A stretch of 64,000 nucleotides of DNA, taken from NCBI RefSeq assembly GCF_900156895.1, contig NZ_FTPD01000082.1, positions 113,498 to 177,497 on the forward strand, read 5' to 3'. The notes beneath the pieces are model-generated. The model did not search any database and was not told the origin of the DNA. It worked only from the letters and a program-made list of their open reading frames with translations. Below, in pieces: positions 58,704-64,000 of the stretch. The position numbers were made by a program, and so were the translations under genes. Position 1 is the stretch's first letter, and each line of letters opens with the position of its first letter. The DNA is from Mesorhizobium prunaredense (GTDB lineage: Bacteria; Pseudomonadota; Alphaproteobacteria; Rhizobiales; Rhizobiaceae).

Positions 58704-59098
58704 CCTCCTGGGCTGTCGCGGCTATCACTCTGATGCTTGCGGCGGCGGCCGCTCCGGCGCTGGCGACGGAATCGATCGTTTGCAGCGCTGAAGGCGACGC
58801 GGCATCGATCGACGTCCTGATGGGGCACACTGCCGTCATCGCGGTTGCGCGTGTATGGCTTGATGCCGGCGGCAGGAACTGGACCACCGACGGTCAGCCG
58901 GGTTCGACGAAAGTCATCGTCGGACAGGCATTCGAGGACAACCAGCACGTGGCGATCGATCTCACCGACGAGGGCATCAGCTCGATCGTCGCCAAATTGC
59001 GACTGGTCAAGGCCAAGGAACAGTCCGATTCCGCAATGGGCGGCACGCTTAGCATCGCCGGTGTTGGCGCCTGGGCGGTGACCTGCCCGGAATTTTGA
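58700..59098 (+). CDS. Small secreted protein of unknown function
   Basis: A 132-aa predicted periplasmic protein with a signal peptide (MTSWAVAAITLMLAAAAAPA at residues 1-20). Two cysteines (SIVCSAEGD and the C-terminal VTCPEF) could pair. No family is recognised. The ATGA overlap with ppiB implies coupled expression with the two cyclophilins and queA. Confidence 0.75.
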   Translation: MTSWAVAAITLMLAAAAAPALATESIVCSAEGDAASIDVLMGHTAVIAVARVWLDAGGRNWTTDGQPGSTKVIVGQAFEDNQHVAIDLTDEGISSIVAKLRLVKAKEQSDSAMGGTLSIAGVGAWAVTCPEF

Positions 59099-59110
59099 GG
59101 CGGGATTTTC

Positions 59111-60223
59111 TTGCGCGTCGATCTTTTCGACTTTGATCTGCCGGAGGAGCGCATCGCGCTTCGACCGGCAGAACCGCGCGACAGCGCCAAAATGCTGGTT
59201 GTCAGGCCGGGTGAGGGCCTCGAAGACCGGACGGTGCGCGAGCTGCCGTCGCTGCTCGAGACCGGTGACGTGCTGGTCTTCAACGACACCAAGGTCCTTC
59301 CGGCACAGTTGAAGGGCATCAGGCGGCGCGGTGAAGCGGCGGCGCAAATCGAAGCCACGCTGCACATGCGGGTGGCGCCGGACCGCTGGCTGGCTTTCAT
59401 GCGGCCGGGCAAGCGCATCGCCGCCGGTGACCGCATTCATTTCGGCCATGACGCCAATTCCTGCTTTCTCGGCCAGCTCGATGCCACGGTGATCGAGAAG
59501 GGCGAGGCCGGCGAGGCTTTGCTTGGTTTTGACCTCTCAGGTCTGTTTCTCGACGAGGCGCTGCACGCCGTCGGCCACATTCCGCTGCCGCCTTATATCG
59601 CTTCGAAGCGCGACGACGACGAACGCGACCGCAGCGACTACCAGACCATCTATGCCAGGGAAGAGGGGGCTGTGGCGGCACCCACTGCCGGCCTGCATTT
59701 CACGCCCGAGCTTTTCGCCGCGCTCGATGCCAAGGGCGTCGAACGGCGCTTCGTCACCCTGCATGTCGGCGCCGGCACATTCCTGCCGGTGAAAGTCGAC
59801 GACACCGCCGATCACAAGATGCATGCCGAGATCGGGTCGGTCAGCCCGGAAACCGCCAAGGCGCTGAACGCGGCAAAGGCGCGTGGCGGGCGCATCATCG
59901 CCGTCGGCACGACATCGTTGCGCCTGCTGGAGAGCGCCGCGCGGGAGGACGGCACGCTGGCCGGATGGTCGGGTCCGACCGACATCTTCATCACGCCCGG
60001 CTATCGCTTCAAGGCCGCCGACATGCTGATGACCAATTTCCATCTGCCGCGCTCGACGCTGTTCATGCTGGTTTCGGCGTTTTGTGGTCTGGAAACGATG
60101 CGTGCGGCCTATGCGCATGCCATCGAGAACCGCTACAGGTTCTACTCCTACGGGGATGCAAGTCTGCTGTTCAAGCAGGAGAACGATGGACGCGCGCCCG
60201 GCATAGAACAAGGAATTCAATGA
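59111..60223 (+). CDS. queA: S-adenosylmethionine:tRNA ribosyltransferase-isomerase
   Basis: A 370-aa enzyme that converts tRNA-bound preQ1 to epoxyqueuosine. Family landmarks are LFDFDLPEERIALRPAEPRD at the N-terminus, NDTKVLPAQLKG, AAPTAGLHFTPEL and TNFHLPRSTLFMLVSAFCG. TTG start at 59111. Its stop overlaps the tgt start by 4 bp, which links two steps of queuosine synthesis. Confidence 0.96.
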   Translation: MRVDLFDFDLPEERIALRPAEPRDSAKMLVVRPGEGLEDRTVRELPSLLETGDVLVFNDTKVLPAQLKGIRRRGEAAAQIEATLHMRVAPDRWLAFMRPGKRIAAGDRIHFGHDANSCFLGQLDATVIEKGEAGEALLGFDLSGLFLDEALHAVGHIPLPPYIASKRDDDERDRSDYQTIYAREEGAVAAPTAGLHFTPELFAALDAKGVERRFVTLHVGAGTFLPVKVDDTADHKMHAEIGSVSPETAKALNAAKARGGRIIAVGTTSLRLLESAAREDGTLAGWSGPTDIFITPGYRFKAADMLMTNFHLPRSTLFMLVSAFCGLETMRAAYAHAIENRYRFYSYGDASLLFKQENDGRAPGIEQGIQ

Positions 60224-61350
60224 CTAAAGCGTTCACCTTCAAGGTGCTGGCGACCGACGGCAAAGCGCGGCGCGGCTCCATCACCATGCCGCGCGGAGAA
60301 ATCCGCACGCCGGCCTTCATGCCGGTCGGCACCGGCGGCACGGTCAAGACCATGTATATGGATCAAGTGCGCGGCGTCGGCTCGGACATCATCCTTGGCA
60401 ACACCTATCATCTGATGCTGCGGCCGGGCGCCGAGCGTGTGGCGCGGCTTGGCGGTCTGCATGAATTCGCCCGCTGGCCGCATCCGATCCTGACCGACAG
60501 CGGCGGCTTCCAGGTGATGTCGCTGTCGAAGCTGAGGAAACTGACCGAAAAGGGCGTCACCTTCCGCTCCCATATCGACGGCGCCGCCTATGAGATGTCG
60601 CCCGAGCGCTCGATCGAAATCCAGGGACTGCTCGGCGCCGACATCCAGATGCAGCTCGACGAATGCACCGCGCTGCCGGCCATGGAGAAGGAGATCGAGC
60701 GGGCGATGGAGCTGTCGCTGCGCTGGGCCGAGCGTTGCAGGACGGCGTTCGGCGACCAGCAGGGCAAGGCGATGTTCGGCATCGTCCAGGGCGGCGACAT
60801 AGCGGCCCTGCGGCTGCGCTCGGCGCAGGCGCTGAAAGCGATGGACCTCAAGGGCTACGCGATCGGCGGGCTGGCGGTCGGCGAGCCGCAACCGGTGATG
60901 CTCGAAATGCTCGACATCACCTGCCCGGAGCTGCCGGCGGACAGGCCGCGCTATCTGATGGGTGTCGGCACGCCTGACGACATATTGAAATCGGTGGCGC
61001 GCGGCATCGACATGTTCGATTGCGTGATGCCGACACGCGCCGGCCGTCATGGCCTCGCCTATACAAGGCGCGGCAAGGTCAATTTGCGCAACGCCCGCCA
61101 TGCCGACGATCCGCGGCCGCTGGACGAGGAGAGCGACTGCCCGGCCGCTAGAGATTATTCACGCGCCTACCTGCACCATCTGGTTCGCTCGCAAGAGGCG
61201 CTGGGGGCGATGCTTCTGACCTGGAACAATCTTTCCTACTATCAGAAGCTGATGCAGGACATTCGTGCCGCCATCGAAGCAGGCGCCTTTGAGGCGCGGG
61301 CGGCAGAGATTTCCGAACGCTGGGCTAGGGGCGATATCCCAGGGATGTGA
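60220..61350 (+). CDS. tgt: tRNA-guanine transglycosylase
   Basis: A 376-aa TIM-barrel enzyme that swaps guanine-34 for preQ1. LTDSGGFQVMSLSKLR carries the first catalytic Asp, and GGLAVGEPQPVMLEML and DCVMPTRAGRHGLAYT the substrate region. At the C-terminal zinc site the sequence is DEESDCPAARDYSRAYLHHL, with only one of the three cysteines of the CxCxxC pattern. This may be a lineage variant with a modified site. Coupled to queA by ATGA. Confidence 0.95.
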   Translation: MTKAFTFKVLATDGKARRGSITMPRGEIRTPAFMPVGTGGTVKTMYMDQVRGVGSDIILGNTYHLMLRPGAERVARLGGLHEFARWPHPILTDSGGFQVMSLSKLRKLTEKGVTFRSHIDGAAYEMSPERSIEIQGLLGADIQMQLDECTALPAMEKEIERAMELSLRWAERCRTAFGDQQGKAMFGIVQGGDIAALRLRSAQALKAMDLKGYAIGGLAVGEPQPVMLEMLDITCPELPADRPRYLMGVGTPDDILKSVARGIDMFDCVMPTRAGRHGLAYTRRGKVNLRNARHADDPRPLDEESDCPAARDYSRAYLHHLVRSQEALGAMLLTWNNLSYYQKLMQDIRAAIEAGAFEARAAEISERWARGDIPGM

Positions 61351-61570
61351 TGGTGCTCTGGTGCTCAGCGAAGTACCGCGCGCAGGTTGCAGCCAGTGAT
61401 GCGGAAACTTCCGTTGAGCAATCCTTGCCGTCCGGCCCGACGATCGGCACATTTCGGCGATTGGCTCACCTAAGTTGCGTTCTGCCGGAGCTCCGTCCTG
61501 AAGCTTGAAAGCCGGGCGGCAGTCTGCCACAAGGGCGGCTCATGCGTGCAAGCTTGAGCAGGACCGGGCA

Positions 61571-61807
61571 ATGAAGGCATTTTTCGTGCAGATAAAGTGC
61601 GATCTGGGCAAGTCCTATGACGTTGCCGGCGCGTTGGCCGATGCCGAGATCGCCTCGGAAATCTACTCGACAGCCGGCGACTACGATCTGCTCGCCAAAT
61701 TCTACGTCGACGACGGGGAAGACATCGGCCACTTCGTCAACGAGAAGGTGCAGATTCTTCCAGGCATCAAGGACACGTTCACGGTCGTCACCTTCCGCGC
61801 GTTCTGA
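61571..61807 (+). CDS. Stand-alone Lrp/AsnC ligand-binding (RAM) domain protein
   Basis: A 78-aa protein equal to the regulatory domain of Lrp/AsnC regulators without any helix-turn-helix. KAFFVQIKCDLGKSYDVAGA, STAGDYDLLAKFYVDD and GIKDTFTVVTFRAF are the beta-alpha-beta units. Such domains form oligomers that bind amino acids. ATG follows AGGA by 6 bases. It has its own short leader after tgt. Confidence 0.88.
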   Translation: MKAFFVQIKCDLGKSYDVAGALADAEIASEIYSTAGDYDLLAKFYVDDGEDIGHFVNEKVQILPGIKDTFTVVTFRAF

Positions 61808-61869
61808 GAGACCGTTTGGAAACTCTACTCTGGCGGCCATCTGATGGCGTTTTCTGCGCTTCCGGTGCT

Positions 61870-61985
61870 CACGGACCAGCGCATGACCCCGGAAACCGAT
61901 TTCGGTTTCCGGAAAGGATCATGCGCAAATGCAGAGTGTTAGAGCGTCCTTTGCGCGTCCAATTGGACGCGCGGCGCTCTAATGT
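61870..61985. repeat. Dispersed palindromic repeat, family R2, copy 2 (inverted)
   Basis: Begins GCGCATGACCCCGGAAACCG and ends in a hairpin AGAGCGTCC...GGCGCTCT; it is the reverse-complement counterpart of 16700-16820. The rest of this 418-bp gap shows nothing clear. Confidence 0.78.
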
Positions 61986-62225
61986 CCGCTGCGCGCCGGT
62001 TCTCGAAACCACCACCATATGACTCGCCAGAGCGAATTTCGAAACAGTCTCTGAGCGGCGCCTGCCGCCTGCCCGGGCACAAGGCAAAGCCTGACCCAGG
62101 CTTATCGGCGCTGCCCTAATTTTAGGCAAGCCGTGACATACTGATCGCCAACATCCTCCAAATCACCGATTGCGCTTGATTTTCTCCGGTGACGCCAGTG
62201 AAATGGCCTCACAGGGAGTAAGCGA

Positions 62226-63638
62226 TTGGCAGCGTTCGACGAAATGCTTCCGGAAATCTCCGGATTGAGAAAACCGTATTCGGCTTACGATCGCTGGCTG
62301 AAGGAGCAGGATCCGGCCAGGCTTAGCGAAAAGATGCAGGACGCCGAACGCGTCTTTCGCAAGACCGGCATCACCTTTGCCGTCTATGGCGAGCAGGAAG
62401 CCTCCGAGCGCCTTATTCCCTTCGACATCGTTCCGCGCATCATTTCCGGCAATGAATGGCGACGGCTGACGCAAGGCATCGAGCAGCGCGTCCAGGCGCT
62501 GAACGCCTTTCTCGACGATATCTACCACCGCCAGGAGATTTTGCGCGCCGGGCGCGTCCCCAAGGAATTGATCGCCAAGAACGAGGCGTTCCTGCCGGAG
62601 ATGATCGGAGTGCGGCCGCCGGCCGGCGTCTACACCCATATCATCGGCGTCGATATCGTTCGCATCAGCGAGAACGAATTCTACGTGCTGGAGGACAATG
62701 CGCGCACGCCGTCCGGCGTCTCCTACATGCTGGAGAACCGCGAGACGATGATGCAGCTCTTTCCCGAGCTGTTCCAGCAGATCAAGGTGCGGCCGGTGGA
62801 AAACTATCCGCAGCTCTTGCGCCAGTCGCTGGCGGCAGTGCGGCCGCAAGGCACCAAGGGCGCGCCGACCATTGCCGTTCTGACGCCGGGCAGCTTCAAC
62901 TCCGCCTATTTCGAACATGCCTTCCTTGCCGACCAGATGGGTGTGCAGCTTGTCGAGGGACAGGATCTGCGCGTCGTCGATGGCCACGTCGCGATGCGCA
63001 CGACCGAAGGCTACAAGCAGATCGACGTGCTTTATCGAAGGGTGGACGATTCTTTTCTCGATCCGCTGACCTTCCGCCCGGACTCGGCACTGGGGGTGCC
63101 GGGCATCATGGATGTCTACCGCGCCGGCAACATCACCATCGCCAATGCGCCGGGAACCGGCATCGCCGACGACAAGGCGATCTATTCCTACATGCCCGAG
63201 ATCGTTGAATTCTACACCGGTCGTAAAGCGATCCTCGGCAACATCCCGACCTGGCGCTGCTCGGAGCCGGACAGCCTGAAATACGTGCTCGAACATATCG
63301 ACGAGCTGGTGGTGAAGGAGGTGCATGGCTCCGGCGGCTACGGCATGCTGGTCGGGCCGGCGGCGACCAAGAAGGAATGCGAGGATTTTTCCAAGAAACT
63401 CGCGGCAAAGCCGTCGAACTACATCGCCCAGCCGACGCTGGCATTATCGACCTGTCCGATCCTGACCGACAAGGGACTGGCGCCGCGCCATGTCGATCTC
63501 AGGCCCTACGTGCTGGTATCTGATCGCATCCAGATCGTGCCGGGCGGGCTGACGCGTGTGGCGCTGAAGGAAGGCTCGCTGGTGGTCAATTCGTCCCAGG
63601 GCGGCGGGACGAAGGATACGTGGGTGCTGGATGATTAG
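62226..63638 (+). CDS. Circularly permuted type 2 ATP-grasp protein
   Basis: A 470-aa protein of the DUF404/DUF407 (CP_ATPgrasp_2) family. Landmarks are FAVYGEQEASERLIPFDIVP near residue 55, YVLEDNARTPSGVSYMLENR, and KEVHGSGGYGMLVGPAATKK near the C-terminus. The family is typically next to an alpha-E domain protein and a transglutaminase-like protein and may form an unusual peptide bond. TTG start follows CAGGGAGT. Here the expected partner does not follow directly. Confidence 0.9.
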   Translation: MAAFDEMLPEISGLRKPYSAYDRWLKEQDPARLSEKMQDAERVFRKTGITFAVYGEQEASERLIPFDIVPRIISGNEWRRLTQGIEQRVQALNAFLDDIYHRQEILRAGRVPKELIAKNEAFLPEMIGVRPPAGVYTHIIGVDIVRISENEFYVLEDNARTPSGVSYMLENRETMMQLFPELFQQIKVRPVENYPQLLRQSLAAVRPQGTKGAPTIAVLTPGSFNSAYFEHAFLADQMGVQLVEGQDLRVVDGHVAMRTTEGYKQIDVLYRRVDDSFLDPLTFRPDSALGVPGIMDVYRAGNITIANAPGTGIADDKAIYSYMPEIVEFYTGRKAILGNIPTWRCSEPDSLKYVLEHIDELVVKEVHGSGGYGMLVGPAATKKECEDFSKKLAAKPSNYIAQPTLALSTCPILTDKGLAPRHVDLRPYVLVSDRIQIVPGGLTRVALKEGSLVVNSSQGGGTKDTWVLDD

Positions 63639-63641
63639 AGT

Positions 63642-63680
63642 GGGAAGTAGCGAGTAGGGAATAGCGAGTAGCGAATAGGG
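63642..63680 (+). repeat. Short GAATAGC/GAGTAGC tandem repeat
   Basis: Four to five 7-8-bp units alternating GTAGCGA, GTAGGGA and ATAGCGA begin 3 bp after the ATP-grasp stop and abut the following gene. It resembles the array at 23.15 kb. Confidence 0.8.
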
Positions 63681-64000
63681 GTGTGCGACGGCGATCAATT
63701 CATACAGGGACCTGATAGTTTGGAAGGCAGCCATCGAATTGGCGGTAGATTGCTATTCCGTGACGACAGGGTTCCCGAGCAAGGAAGCATACGGAATGAC
63801 CTCTCAGATAAGGCGCTCGGCGGCGTCAATCGCAGCTAACATCGCGGAGGGTCACGGACGAGAAAATACGGGAGCCTTCATTCAATTTCTGCGCATTGCT
63901 CAAGGTTCTCTTAAAGAATTGGAAACGCACCTGATCTTGTCCGGGAGAGTGGGCCTGGTGGTTGAGAAAGAGGGTGGTCGGTTGCTTAATCAAACCGAGG
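63679..64000 (+). CDS. Four-helix-bundle (S23/23S rRNA intervening-sequence-type) protein, partial
   Basis: Runs off the right edge. The frame reads SYRDLIVWKAAIELAVDCYS, then YGMTSQIRRSAASIAANIAE and FLRIAQGSLKELETHLILSG, which are the diagnostic segments of the four-helix-bundle family found in 23S rRNA intervening sequences and, more often, as free-standing genes. No ATG, GTG or TTG occurs in frame before the first conserved residue, so the 5' end may be damaged or an unusual start is used. Function unknown. Confidence 0.8.

Overview
The window reads as core chromosome of a Rhizobiales alphaproteobacterium, most likely Mesorhizobium or a close relative. The reasons are high GC with strong third-position bias, alphaproteobacterial LexA boxes (GAAC-N7-GAAC), CckA, a GPR/RgsE-type polar growth protein, a single-cysteine DksA, MlaEFD without MlaC, and several families of dispersed intergenic palindromic repeats that I associate with Mesorhizobium. 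I saw no tRNA, rRNA, CRISPR array, prophage or complete insertion sequence.

Layout. 0-8.4 kb: an SDR oxidoreductase, an LpxH-like phosphoesterase, an MFS transporter, a frameshifted dipeptide epimerase, and a four-gene Mla-type lipid transport operon (permease, ATPase, MCE protein, lipoprotein). 8.6-15.5 kb: a giant coiled-coil membrane protein (2297 aa, GPR/RgsE-like) with a tandem array of about 282-bp repeats. 15.8-23 kb: an Hpt protein, a ferredoxin and a ferredoxin-NADP reductase, a DUF922 protease, folP-folB-folK, a DUF924 protein and a CPA2 antiporter. 23-32.9 kb: a secreted protein, YcjF/YcjX, a SixA-like phosphatase, DksA, a FliO-like protein, CckA, a nucleoside phosphorylase and an RHH protein. 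33-36.3 kb: a glyoxalase and a Tat-dependent GMC dehydrogenase pair. 36.5-42.4 kb: the urea transporter urtABCDE behind a clear sigma-54 promoter, closed by a 20-bp perfect hairpin. 42.7-50.6 kb: uvrA and ssb, each with its own LexA box, separated by clpP, an ArsR/SRPBCC pair, a cupin and a gene-poor stretch. 50.7-61.8 kb: OsmC, MarC, AraC, gyrA, coaD, two cyclophilins, queA, tgt and a stand-alone RAM-domain protein. 62.2-64 kb: a circularly permuted ATP-grasp protein, then a four-helix-bundle gene running off the edge.

Most genes are ordinary housekeeping. The unusual content is structural. It includes the repeat array in the GPR-like gene, in-frame 12-30-bp tandem duplications in several unrelated genes, and three or more families of dispersed palindromic repeats. 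It also includes a duplicated fragment of the SSB tail flanking osmC, a gutted GNAT gene, two apparent single-base frameshifts, and three enzymes or regulators lacking textbook catalytic or metal-binding residues (SDR, Tgt, DksA). I found no convincing new defence or mobile system.
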